From JAMXLO01 sp963749575 (GTDB lineage: Bacteria; Pseudomonadota; Alphaproteobacteria; Acetobacterales; Acetobacteraceae), in assembly GCA_963749575.1 (NCBI GenBank), contig CAVVNM010000015.1, positions 62,001 to 126,000 on the forward strand: DNA of 64,000 nucleotides, in the 5' to 3' direction. Below the pieces are notes generated by a model. The model saw nothing but the letters and a program-made list of their open reading frames with translations. It was not told where the DNA came from and did no database searches. Of this stretch, positions 50,994 through 59,461 are shown one piece after another; positions within the stretch are counted from its first letter, which is position 1, and each line of letters opens with the position of its first letter. The translations under genes and the position numbers were made by a program.

Positions 50994-52658
50994 CCTAGAA
51001 CCGGCAGTTGGGTGATTGCCGCATTGTGCCGAATCGGCGGAACAGTAGGGGATGGAGACATCCCCGCCAGCGCTTTCGCCTCACCCTGTGGGTGAACAAC
51101 CATCGGTAGAGGAGTTCTCCGCGACAGCTGAGACCTTTGCCGGTCGTGTGCATGTTGAATGGGACAGTGGCGGCCATGTGACGCCGCTCGGGCAGCTGCC
51201 ATTCTTCATTGATTATCTCAAGCAGGCTGGGCTGTTCGACGGCTGGGTGGCGGATTGCCCGCTGAGGTTCAGCAGTCCGAACGCACCATCGAAGCGTGAC
51301 CTGCTGGGCACGGTGCTGTTGTCGGTTCTGGCGGGGCATAACCGCTACGCCCACATCACGACGCTGCGGTGCGATGCGGTGAACCCGCGGCTGCTGGGCA
51401 TGAAGAAGGTGGTGAGCGAGGACGCGGTGCGTCGCGGCCTGGCGAAGATCGACGAAGCGGCAGGCCTGGCGTGGCTACAGACGCACCTGGACTACTGTTC
51501 CTCACCGCTGCTGAGCGAGCCGTGGGTGCTCGACATCGATAGCACGATCAAGCCGCTTTATGGCCAGCAGGAAGGCGCCATGGTGGGCTACAACCCGCAC
51601 AAGCCCGGGCGTCCGTCGCACTGCTACCACACGTATATGATGGCGAACCTCCGCCTTGTGCTGGGTGTGGATGTGCAGCCCGGCGATGAACACACGCCGA
51701 AGCATGGTCAGGCCGGGCTGTGGTCACTGCTGCATCGGATCGGGCGCAGCCGCTGGCCTGCGCTGCTGCGGGGCGATGTGGCGTGGGGCATCGAGCCGGT
51801 GATGTCGCGTGCCGAGCAGGAAGGGCTGGCCTATTTGTTCCGCCTGCGCATGACGGCAAACGTCAAGCGTGCACTGACGAAAATGATGGCCGAGCGCGAC
51901 TGGACGAATGCCGGCCATGGGTGGCAGGGGAAGGAGACGACGTTGCGGCTGGTGGGCTGGAGCCGGCAGCGCCGTGTCGTCCTGTTGCGCCGCAAGCTCG
52001 ATCGACCGCTTCTGTTGGTGGATCGCATCGAGCCGGAGCAGCCGCTGCTCAGCTTTGCCGAGGTCGGGCCCGATCGCGAGGTGTGGGAATACGCCGCGCT
52101 GGTGACGTCGCTGGACAGCGAGATCGTCACGCTGGGCCAGCTGTACCGCGATCGGGGTGACAGCGAGAACACGTTCGATGAACTGAAGAACCAGTGGGGG
52201 TGGGGTGGCTACACGACGCACGATCTGAAGCGATGCCGGCTGCTCGCTGGGAGCGTGGCGTTGATCTTCAACTGGTGGAGCCTGTTCGTCCGTCTGGCCG
52301 ACCTCGATCACCGGCCCGAGGCGATCACCAGCCGTCCGTTGCTGATGCAGGCGATCGCACGGCAGACCCAACATGCCGGACAAGTGACGCTGACCATCAC
52401 CAGCACACACGGCGAGCAACACAAAGCACGCCGCGCCTATCTGCGCATCGCCGGCTTCCTGGCGCGGCTGCGACAAACTGCGGAGCAGTTGGATCCGGTG
52501 CAGCGCTGGTATCGCATCCTCAGCGAAGCGCTGAAACGATACCTCAAGGGACGCCAACTCGACCCGCCGCTGCGCCTTGCGCCGGCCTGAGCTACTCGCA
52601 GTGGTTGTGAACCGCCGCAAATCCAGGCCGCCATTCAAAATCAACTGCCGGATTTAGG
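50994..52658 (+). mobile_element. IS1380-like insertion sequence, complete (1665 bases)
   Basis: Terminal inverted repeats CCTAGAACCGGCAGTTG (50994-51010) and, read from the other end, CCTAAATCCGGCAGTTG (52642-52658), match at 14 of 17 positions. One transposase gene fills the element. A 5-base direct repeat ATTAT flanks it. The size and CCT ends fit the IS1380 family. Intact ends, frame and duplication imply a recent insertion. Confidence 0.9.
51052..52590 (+). CDS. DDE transposase, IS1380-like
   Basis: 512 residues, uninterrupted. First catalytic Asp region EPWVLDIDSTIKPLYGQQEG, then GYNPHKPGRPSHCYHTYMMA, second Asp in WPALLRGDVAWGIEPVMSRA, and the catalytic Glu region YRDRGDSENTFDELKNQWGW (the Y-(2)-R-(3)-E-(6)-K type motif). 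Cut-and-paste transposition of its own element is expected. Begins 58 bases inside the left end and stops 68 bases before the right end. Confidence 0.88.
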   Translation: METSPPALSPHPVGEQPSVEEFSATAETFAGRVHVEWDSGGHVTPLGQLPFFIDYLKQAGLFDGWVADCPLRFSSPNAPSKRDLLGTVLLSVLAGHNRYAHITTLRCDAVNPRLLGMKKVVSEDAVRRGLAKIDEAAGLAWLQTHLDYCSSPLLSEPWVLDIDSTIKPLYGQQEGAMVGYNPHKPGRPSHCYHTYMMANLRLVLGVDVQPGDEHTPKHGQAGLWSLLHRIGRSRWPALLRGDVAWGIEPVMSRAEQEGLAYLFRLRMTANVKRALTKMMAERDWTNAGHGWQGKETTLRLVGWSRQRRVVLLRRKLDRPLLLVDRIEPEQPLLSFAEVGPDREVWEYAALVTSLDSEIVTLGQLYRDRGDSENTFDELKNQWGWGGYTTHDLKRCRLLAGSVALIFNWWSLFVRLADLDHRPEAITSRPLLMQAIARQTQHAGQVTLTITSTHGEQHKARRAYLRIAGFLARLRQTAEQLDPVQRWYRILSEALKRYLKGRQLDPPLRLAPA

Positions 52659-52663
52659 ATTAT
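52659..52663. repeat. Target-site duplication ATTAT, right copy
   Basis: Pairs with 50989-50993. The next base starts the codon TCG of the disrupted gene's 3' part. Confidence 0.85.
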
Positions 52664-53113
52664 TCGTTGCCTCCGGTCGCGATCGCGCTGGCCAATCGGG
52701 CACTGGCGGTCGCGCTGGCGGGACTGAGCGAGCGGTTGTCACGCGGCGTCATGCGGATGGCTGCGAGCGAGTTCGTACAGATGACAGTCGCGGAAGCCGC
52801 CGCAGCGATCGATGCGGCCACGCTGACCATGCACAGCGGGCGGGCGGCAGCCGAGGTGCTGATCGCGGACGGCGGCCCGATTCCGCAGAACGTCGTGCTG
52901 CGCACGCGGCGCGACATGACCTACGCGCAGCATCAGGTGCAATGGGCGGTCGAGCGGCTGGTCGAAGTGTGTGGCGCGCGGTCGGTGTACGATGCGGATG
53001 CACTTGCCTCGATCCGACGCGACATGCTGACGGTGCTGACCCACAATATCGCCAGCCGCCAGGCAGCGATGGGGGCGTGGGGGAAGTGGGCGCTTAGTGC
53101 CGGCCAATCTTAG
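52664..53113 (+). pseudogene. Flavin-dependent monooxygenase-like protein, 3' part (disrupted by IS)
   Basis: Remaining 149 residues of the gene that starts at 50274: SLPPVAIALANRALAVALAG, FVQMTVAEAAAAIDAATLTM and HQVQWAVERLVEVCGARSVY form the C-terminal four-helix domain of the acyl-CoA-dehydrogenase fold. Its stop overlaps the convergent acoC-like stop by four bases. Could only be expressed alone if the element supplies a promoter and an internal start is used. Confidence 0.83.
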
Positions 53114-54228
53114 CCGATGAACGCTCTGATCAGGCGGTTCACCTCACCGGCCTTTTCCATGTGCGGCAGATGACCGACAGCATCCAGCACATGCACCTCG
53201 CCGGGCGCGGCGACAATATCGGCCTGCGCGACCGGGATGATCCTGTCGTCGCGTCCCCAGATCACCTGCACCGGCACAGCGAGCGCAGCTAACGCGGCAA
53301 CCAGATTCACCGCCTGACGCCCCTGTGGGAACCACGCGCGCGCAACGGTCTCCAACGCCTGCGCCACACCGTCAAGACGCTTGTATCGCAACAGCTCCTC
53401 GACCATCACACGACTGATCAGCGATGGGTCATGCACCAGGAATTGGAGTGCCTCCACCGCCTCCCTGCGCCGCGTCGCCCGCACGAACGCGTCGATGAAG
53501 GTTCCATTGATCTCCGGCCCAAGACCCGCCGGCGCCAGCAGGCTCAGCGTCGCAACAGCATCCGGTCGCCGTACCGCAAGGGAGATTGCCAGCGCGCCAC
53601 CCATCGAATGTCCGACGACATGCGCCCGATCGACAGCCAACGCAGCAAGGGCAGCCTCGATGACATCCGTGAAGCCGGCGACATCGCCAGCACCGACGTC
53701 CTTGCTGGAAAGCCCGTGACCCGGCAGCTCCAGCGCCAACGTCCGGCGGCCTTCGCACAGCACCGGCTGGTTGAACATCCAGCTGTTCAGGTCGGCGCCG
53801 AAACCGTGCAGCAACAGCACTGGAATGGCGTCGCCGCTTCCCATTTCCAGACAGCGGAGAATCCGATTCCCCACCTGGACCTCGCGTGGCGCCAATGCAG
53901 CGGGATCGTCCGCCGCCATGTCCTGCTGTTCGACCACCACAAACCGCGCGACGAACGCATCGATCTCTGCCGCTGACGTGCCAGGCGACGCGATCACCGC
54001 CAGCAACGCGCCGATCGGCAGTGTGGCACCCTCGGGCGCCACTATGCGCGTCAGCGTGCCTGCGGCGTCGGCCTCGACCACGTTGGTGATCTTGCTGGTC
54101 TCGATCTCCAGCAGTTCCTCGCCCGGCACGAACGACGCCCCTGGCGGCTTCAGCCACTGCACCACCTTGCCCTCGGTCATCGTGAGACCCCATTTGGGCA
54201 TGGTGATCGCGGTCATCGGCGCACTCAT
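53110..54228 (-). CDS. acoC: Lipoyl domain-alpha/beta hydrolase fusion, acetoin dehydrogenase E2-type component
   Basis: 372 residues. Lipoyl domain at residues 1-80 (ITMPKWGLTMTEGKVVQWLK, lipoyl-Lys in EIETSKITNVVEA), linker, then an alpha/beta hydrolase at about 125-370 with LLLHGFGADLNSWMFNQPVL, nucleophile elbow GHSMGGALAI and WGRDDRIIP. The usual E2 catalytic domain is absent; this is the AcoC layout of acetoin cleavage systems. ATG overlaps the E1-beta stop (ATGA). Product would be acetyl-CoA if acetoin is the substrate. Confidence 0.87.
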   Translation of the reverse strand: MSAPMTAITMPKWGLTMTEGKVVQWLKPPGASFVPGEELLEIETSKITNVVEADAAGTLTRIVAPEGATLPIGALLAVIASPGTSAAEIDAFVARFVVVEQQDMAADDPAALAPREVQVGNRILRCLEMGSGDAIPVLLLHGFGADLNSWMFNQPVLCEGRRTLALELPGHGLSSKDVGAGDVAGFTDVIEAALAALAVDRAHVVGHSMGGALAISLAVRRPDAVATLSLLAPAGLGPEINGTFIDAFVRATRRREAVEALQFLVHDPSLISRVMVEELLRYKRLDGVAQALETVARAWFPQGRQAVNLVAALAALAVPVQVIWGRDDRIIPVAQADIVAAPGEVHVLDAVGHLPHMEKAGEVNRLIRAFIG

Positions 54229-55238
54229 CGTGCGTAGCCTTGCACCTCGCGCACCGCGACAGCAATTCGTTCCGGATCGGGGATGTAGAGTTTTTCCAGC
54301 GCCGGCGCGAACGGCACCGGTGTGTGCGGCGCCGTCACCCGCTTCACCGGCGCCTTCAAAGCGGCGAACGCCTTGTCGGCGACCAGTGCCGCGATGTCGG
54401 TCGCCATGCTGCACCGAGGCGTCGCCTCGTCGACCACCACCAGTCGTCCGGTGCGTTCGACGCTGTCCAGGATCGTGTCCTCGTCCAGCGGCGACGTCGT
54501 GCGGGGATCGATGACCTCACACTCGATCCCTTCCGCCGCCAGCTTCTCCGCCGCCTCCATCGCGTAGTGCACCATCCGCGCCAGCGCCACCACCGTGACA
54601 TCACCCCCGTCACGCACCACGTTGGCCTCGCCAAACGGAATCGTATAGGCCTCGTCCGGCACTTCGGTGCGCAGGTCGTACATCAGCTTGTGTTCGCAGA
54701 ACACCACCGGATCATCGTCGCGGATCGCCTGGATCAGCAGGCCTTTCGCGTCGTACGCATTCGACGGCACCACCACCTTCAATCCCGGCACACTGGTAAA
54801 AATATGATACGGACTTTGCGAATGCTGTGCGGCCGCGCTGCGGCCGGCGCCGACCATGGTGCGGATCACCAGCGGCGTGCGCGCCTTGCCGCCGAACATG
54901 TAGCGAAACTTCGCCGCCTGATTGAAGATCTGGTCGAAGCAGACGCCGAGGAAGTCGGAGAACATAAGCTCCGCCACCGGCCGCAGACCGGTCACGGCCG
55001 CGCCCGCCGCCGCGCCCATGATGGCCGATTCCGTAATCGGCGTGTCAATCACGCGGCCTTCTCCGAATTCCTTGATCAGTCCCTTGGTGACGCCGAGCAC
55101 GCCGCCGGCGGCATCGCGCCCGCCCTCGGTGCCGGCACCTCCCGATACGTCCTCGCCGATCACCACAACGCGCGGATCGCGGCGCATCTCGTGGATCAAC
55201 GCTTCTTGCAGCGCCTGTCGAATGGTCTTCACCGGCAT
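54225..55238 (-). CDS. acoB: TPP-dependent dehydrogenase E1 beta subunit (acetoin/pyruvate type)
   Basis: 337 residues. RDPRVVVIGEDVSGGAGTEG, DTPITESAIMGAAAGAAVTG, VRTMVGAGRSAAAQHSQSP-type cofactor loop and VIDPRTTSPLDEDTILDSVE are the transketolase-C beta-subunit signatures. Forms an alpha2beta2 E1 with the upstream gene. Coupled by overlap to the lipoyl-hydrolase gene, separated from E1 alpha by a palindromic intergenic element. Confidence 0.88.
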   Translation of the reverse strand: MPVKTIRQALQEALIHEMRRDPRVVVIGEDVSGGAGTEGGRDAAGGVLGVTKGLIKEFGEGRVIDTPITESAIMGAAAGAAVTGLRPVAELMFSDFLGVCFDQIFNQAAKFRYMFGGKARTPLVIRTMVGAGRSAAAQHSQSPYHIFTSVPGLKVVVPSNAYDAKGLLIQAIRDDDPVVFCEHKLMYDLRTEVPDEAYTIPFGEANVVRDGGDVTVVALARMVHYAMEAAEKLAAEGIECEVIDPRTTSPLDEDTILDSVERTGRLVVVDEATPRCSMATDIAALVADKAFAALKAPVKRVTAPHTPVPFAPALEKLYIPDPERIAVAVREVQGYAR

Positions 55239-55262
55239 GGCAGCGTCGCCTCCCTATTCGGC

Positions 55263-55328
55263 ATTCCCGCGCACCCGGGAAACCCTGGGTGCGGTTCGGT
55301 GTCTCGGCCCCGGGTTCCGCACGGGAAT
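55263..55328. repeat. Palindromic REP/MITE-like element between E1 subunit genes
   Basis: Outer inverted repeat ATTCCCG (55263-55269) with CGGGAAT (55322-55328), and an inner hairpin CGCACCC (55270-55276) with GGGTGCG (55287-55293). The 66-base unit sits inside the aco operon and ends in GGGAATGAC, a form seen in dispersed intergenic repeats. It could moderate the E1 alpha/beta ratio or protect the mRNA. Confidence 0.6.
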
Positions 55329-55340
55329 GACTGGAATGGA

Positions 55341-56309
55341 TCAGTACGATACGTAGACATCAGTCAGCAGCGCCGCGGCGTTCGGTGGCTCCGCCGCCCG
55401 CGCCGCCGCAACCGCCTGCTCGATCAGGCTCGCGACCTCGTCATCCACCGCATCCAGTTCGTGCGTCTCCAGCAAGCCTGCCTCGGTGACGCGGCGACGG
55501 AAATGCTTCAGACAATCGCGCTCATCGCGCAGCCGCTTCACTTCATCCTTGCCGCGATAAAGTTGTGCGTCGCCGGAGTGATGACCATAGAACCGACAGG
55601 TATCCACTTCGATCGCGCTCGGCCCGGCGCCACCGCGCGCACGCTCCACTGCCTCGCGCGCGGCGTCGTGCACTGCGAAGAAATCGTCGCCGTTGACCTT
55701 CACCGCGGGCAATCCGAAACCGGCGGCGCGCCCGGCGATGTTCCGACTGCCCACTGCATATGATGCACCGGTGTACTCGCCGTAACCGTTGTTCTCGAAC
55801 ACGAAGATCGCCGGCAGGTTCAGCACCACCGCCATGTTCATCGCCTCGAACGTGGTGCCCTGGTTGGAGCCGCCGTCGCCGGTGAACGACACTGCCACGT
55901 TGCCTGTGTTCAGCGTCTTCGCGGTCAGCGCGGCACCGACCACCAGCGGTGGCCCGCCGCCGACAATGCCGTTCGCGCCGAGCATCCCCTGGTCGAGATC
56001 GGCGATGTGCATCGAGCCGCCCTTGCCGCCGCACAGTCCGTCCTGCTTCGCGAACAGCTCCATCATCATGCCGGTCACGTCGCAGCCCTTGGCAATGCTG
56101 TGGCCGTGGCCTCGATGTGTGCTGGCGATGTGGTCGCGTGGTCCAAGATGGGAGCAGACGCCGACCGCTGAGGCCTCCTGGCCGGCATAGAGATGCACGA
56201 AGCCGGGGATGTTGCCCTTGGAGAACTCCTCCTGCACCCGTTCCTCGAACCGGCGGATCGTTGTCATGGCGCGATACGACTGGATGAGCGATTCGTGGCT
56301 GAGTTGCAC
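55341..56309 (-). CDS. acoA: TPP-dependent dehydrogenase E1 alpha subunit (acetoin/pyruvate type)
   Basis: 322 residues from a GTG at 56309 with GGGAGGA six to eight bases ahead; earlier in-frame text is not coding. YRAMTTIRRFEERVQEEFSK, HLYAGQEASAVGVCSHL, HRGHGHSIAKG, and TPP-Mg motif FTGDGGSNQGTTFEAMNMAV ... FENNGYGEYT. The FYGHHSGDAQLYR phospho-loop region is intact. First gene of acoABC; no dihydrolipoamide dehydrogenase or acoR-type regulator adjoins. Confidence 0.88.
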   Translation of the reverse strand: MQLSHESLIQSYRAMTTIRRFEERVQEEFSKGNIPGFVHLYAGQEASAVGVCSHLGPRDHIASTHRGHGHSIAKGCDVTGMMMELFAKQDGLCGGKGGSMHIADLDQGMLGANGIVGGGPPLVVGAALTAKTLNTGNVAVSFTGDGGSNQGTTFEAMNMAVVLNLPAIFVFENNGYGEYTGASYAVGSRNIAGRAAGFGLPAVKVNGDDFFAVHDAAREAVERARGGAGPSAIEVDTCRFYGHHSGDAQLYRGKDEVKRLRDERDCLKHFRRRVTEAGLLETHELDAVDDEVASLIEQAVAAARAAEPPNAAALLTDVYVSY

Positions 56310-56456
56310 AGCTGTCCTCCCACGCTGACCGGTTGTACCGGTGTTGACTGGCGGGAGTATGGCTGCCGCGTGGTCGAATGCAACCGAACGCCGCGCGAGC
56401 AACTGACCGGGAGCCCCGATGCGCGCGCCGGTCGGGGCCATCGCGCGCCGCCGACG

Positions 56457-57770
56457 TCACATCCCGACGCGCAGCGTCAACAGCCCGATGCTGCGCGCAA
56501 AGTTGCCGGTGGTCTGTAGTGTTGGATCGGTGGTCCCTCTCTGGTCGGTGAAATCGTACGTCGCCGACAGTCGCAGGTTGCGGTTCAGCAGCCAGTTCAC
56601 ACCGCCCCCAATCGAGAAGCGGCGGTCGTGCCCGCCGCCTTGCAGGTAGTCGTCGTACTGTGCCGCCGCGTATGCCTCGAGCAGCACGTTGCGCAGGTAC
56701 TCATGGTCCACCACCATCCGCGCGGAAGTATAGGTGTAGCCCGCGATACCCTCCTGTGCCGCATCCTCGATGCCGCGTGTCAGCGTGGCCGTAACCGTGG
56801 TGAGGCCGCTCGGGCTCCAGGTCAGCGCCGCCTCGGCGATCGGTGCCTGATGCGTGCTGTATTGCGGCGCACGGAAAGCGCGCACCTCCCAGCCCAGCAG
56901 CACACGATAGCGCCAGACCGCGTCGCCGTCGTCCGCCAGCCCGACCAGCACCTGATACCCGGTGGAATCGCGGGTCGCCGTGCCGATCTGCGGCGCGACG
57001 TAGCGCACGTCCAGCGCCCGGGTCACCAACAGCAGGTCGCGCTTCGCCGAGAGCTCATAACGGGTGATGATCGCCGCCTGGACGACATCGCGGTCGCGAT
57101 ACGCCTGCGATGCCGGCAACCCCCGGATCGTTGTAATGTCGTAGCGATACGTGGTGAACGCCAGGCTCGGCGTCACCGACATGCGGTTCAGCGCGATCGT
57201 ATAGCCGGCCCGCACGTCGTTCACCTGATAGGGAACCGGCGTATCCGATGGCACCGCATCGAGCTCGGTGCGCGGCTGATGCAGACTGAAATGGGCGACG
57301 GAAATTGTGAGCTGATCACGCCCAATGGCCAATCCGCCACCGAGCGCGGCCGTCCAGTTGGTGAAGCTCTGCCGTGGCTGATCGAGATAGCGCAGGTCGT
57401 CCGCACCGAGATAGCCGCCCAGGCTGTCGCGCAACCAGTCGGAGGCCACCAGCAACGACGGATGCGAGCCGACCAGCCAGCTGCCACGCTGGTCGGTCGA
57501 ACTGCCGAACACATTGTCGTCGTAGCCCAGCCCCTCCTCCCATTGCGGATGCAACAGGAAGCTGTCGGCTCGGATGCCTGGAGGATCGAAGTCCGCTCGC
57601 TCGCGTGAGGCGACGGTGACGCCCGGCGCCGCTCCGTAGCCCGGCACGCCAATCGGGAAGTAGCTCGTGAGCAGCTCCGCCCGCACGCTGCCGTATGCAG
57701 CGACGCAGACAAGAGCGATGCCGGTGCCCACGCGCCGTGTCCATCCAGCCCGCACACTCCATGCCGCCAT
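56457..57770 (-). CDS. Outer membrane beta-barrel protein (BBP2_2-like)
   Basis: 437 residues. Signal peptide (VGTGIALVCVAAYGSVRA), then PQWEEGLGYDDNVFGSSTDQ, the usual opening of the putative beta-barrel porin 2 family linked to exopolysaccharide export. Alternating amphipathic strands run to the end (TDPTLQTTGNFARSIGLLTL), finishing in RVGM. Probably forms a pore or docking barrel for a surface polymer. 47 bases downstream of the NodT-like gene on the same strand, possibly one unit. Confidence 0.78.
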   Translation of the reverse strand: MAAWSVRAGWTRRVGTGIALVCVAAYGSVRAELLTSYFPIGVPGYGAAPGVTVASRERADFDPPGIRADSFLLHPQWEEGLGYDDNVFGSSTDQRGSWLVGSHPSLLVASDWLRDSLGGYLGADDLRYLDQPRQSFTNWTAALGGGLAIGRDQLTISVAHFSLHQPRTELDAVPSDTPVPYQVNDVRAGYTIALNRMSVTPSLAFTTYRYDITTIRGLPASQAYRDRDVVQAAIITRYELSAKRDLLLVTRALDVRYVAPQIGTATRDSTGYQVLVGLADDGDAVWRYRVLLGWEVRAFRAPQYSTHQAPIAEAALTWSPSGLTTVTATLTRGIEDAAQEGIAGYTYTSARMVVDHEYLRNVLLEAYAAAQYDDYLQGGGHDRRFSIGGGVNWLLNRNLRLSATYDFTDQRGTTDPTLQTTGNFARSIGLLTLRVGM

Positions 57771-57817
57771 GGCGGACGACCATGACGCGCGCGGCCTACG
57801 ATCGTGTTAACGCGCCA

Positions 57818-59347
57818 CTACAGATGCGGTGCGCCGATCGCGGTCAGATCATCGTTGGCCGCCGGCATCTGCGTTTCCCAGCCCCCGCCCAGCGCCTTGT
57901 ACAGCGCCACCAGGTTGGCCGAGACATTGGTCGTGGTGAGCGCAAGCTGCTGCTGCGTAGACAGCAGATTCTGCTGGGCGGTCAGCACCTGAAGGAAGTC
58001 GGCGACGCCCTCTTGGTAGCGGCTCTGCGCCAGCCCGAGCGCTCGCTGGTTCTGCGCCACCGCCTGAATGAGCTGATCACGCCGCGACTGCTCGGTCTGA
58101 TAGGCGGTCAGCGCATTGTCTACGTCGTGCCACGCACCCAGCACGGTCTTCTGATAATTGATCGCCGCCTCCTCCTGCTGCGCCTGGCGCAGCGCCAGCG
58201 TGGCCTTGAGCCGGCCTCCCTCGAAGATCGGGATCGTGATGCCCGGGCCCACTGCGTAGTCCCGCGCATCGAGGTTGAACATTTTCCATGGCTGGATTGC
58301 CTGCAGGCCGATACTGCCTGTCAGCGTCACCGAAGGATAGAAATTCGCCACCGCGACGCCGATATCGGCTGTTGTGGCATGCAGTTGTGCCTCCGCCTGG
58401 CGGATGTCGGGCCGACGACGCGCCAATTCGGACGGCAGCCCGACCGGAACCCGTGGCGGCACCGGTGGGATCGGCTTCGGATCGATCAATTCCGCCTGCA
58501 GGGCGTTCGGTGGCTGGCCGAGCAGCAGGCTGAGCGCATTGATGAACTCAGATTCCTGCTGTTCGAGCCTAGGGATCTCCGCGGCGGTGGTGCGCAGCTG
58601 CGCCGCGGCGTTCGCCACATCGAGATCGGTGGTGACGCCACCGGCCGCTCGCTGCTGCGTCAGATCCAGGTTCTGCTGCGCAGTGCGGACGTTGTCGTGC
58701 GCGATCTTCAGCAGCAACTGGGTGCCACGCAGCTGGATGTAGTCACGAGCGAGCTCGGCAAGACTGCTGAGCAGCGTGTCGCGACGCGCCTCGGCGGACG
58801 CCTCCACCGAGGCGGAAGCGGACTCCACCGAACGACGCACCCTGCCCCACAGGTCGACTTCCCACGACGCATCGAATCCCACCTGGTAGACGTCGAACGG
58901 ACTGAGGTGCGTGCCCAACAGGCCCCCGGCACTGTTGCCCGAGGCGCCATTGGCGCCAAGTGCATTGGGCGCATTGGCAAACACTCCGACGTCGCTCGAC
59001 TTCTGCCGCGTATAGGAGCCGTTGCCGTTCAGGTCGGGAAACTGCACCGAGCCGACAACGCCAAGCTGGGCGCGTGATTCCGTGAGCCTGGCTGTCGCCA
59101 CCCGCACGTCGAGGTTTTCGCCGGCGACACGGCGCTCCAGCGTGGTCAGCTCGGGGTCATTGAACAGGTTCCACCAGTTGGGGTCGATCGGTTCGGCGAC
59201 CGGGATGCTGGCAGGCGGCGAGATCGGCTCCGCCTTCTTGGCGAACCAGGATGCAGGGGACAGCCATTCGGGCGGCGCGAAATTCGGCCCCACAGTGCAG
59301 GCGCCGAGCGCCAGCAGCAGGGCAGCGGTAGCAAGACGTGTCAACAT
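57818..59347 (-). CDS. RND efflux outer membrane lipoprotein (NodT/OprM family)
   Basis: 509 residues from the ATG at 59347 (another ATG three codons earlier). Lipobox LGAC after LTRLATAALLLALGAC, then TVGPNFAPPEW, the standard NodT start. Two OEP repeats: WWNLFNDPELTTLERRVAGE and YIQLRGTQLLLKIAHDN in the first, RRPDIRQAEAQLHATTADIG in the second, with YQEGVADFLQVLTAQQNLL near the end. Trimeric outer membrane channel for an RND or MFP pump; the inner membrane parts are not in the window. Confidence 0.9.
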   Translation of the reverse strand: MLTRLATAALLLALGACTVGPNFAPPEWLSPASWFAKKAEPISPPASIPVAEPIDPNWWNLFNDPELTTLERRVAGENLDVRVATARLTESRAQLGVVGSVQFPDLNGNGSYTRQKSSDVGVFANAPNALGANGASGNSAGGLLGTHLSPFDVYQVGFDASWEVDLWGRVRRSVESASASVEASAEARRDTLLSSLAELARDYIQLRGTQLLLKIAHDNVRTAQQNLDLTQQRAAGGVTTDLDVANAAAQLRTTAAEIPRLEQQESEFINALSLLLGQPPNALQAELIDPKPIPPVPPRVPVGLPSELARRRPDIRQAEAQLHATTADIGVAVANFYPSVTLTGSIGLQAIQPWKMFNLDARDYAVGPGITIPIFEGGRLKATLALRQAQQEEAAINYQKTVLGAWHDVDNALTAYQTEQSRRDQLIQAVAQNQRALGLAQSRYQEGVADFLQVLTAQQNLLSTQQQLALTTTNVSANLVALYKALGGGWETQMPAANDDLTAIGAPHL

Positions 59348-59461
59348 TACCCTCATCCCCGCCGCGCCCGGGGCGCCGCCTGTCGGCCGGTTCTAACGCG
59401 GGAATCGTCCGCGAGGCCAGAGCGGGTTAGGCTGCGTGCAGGCAAGCTTGGAGCAAGCGCC

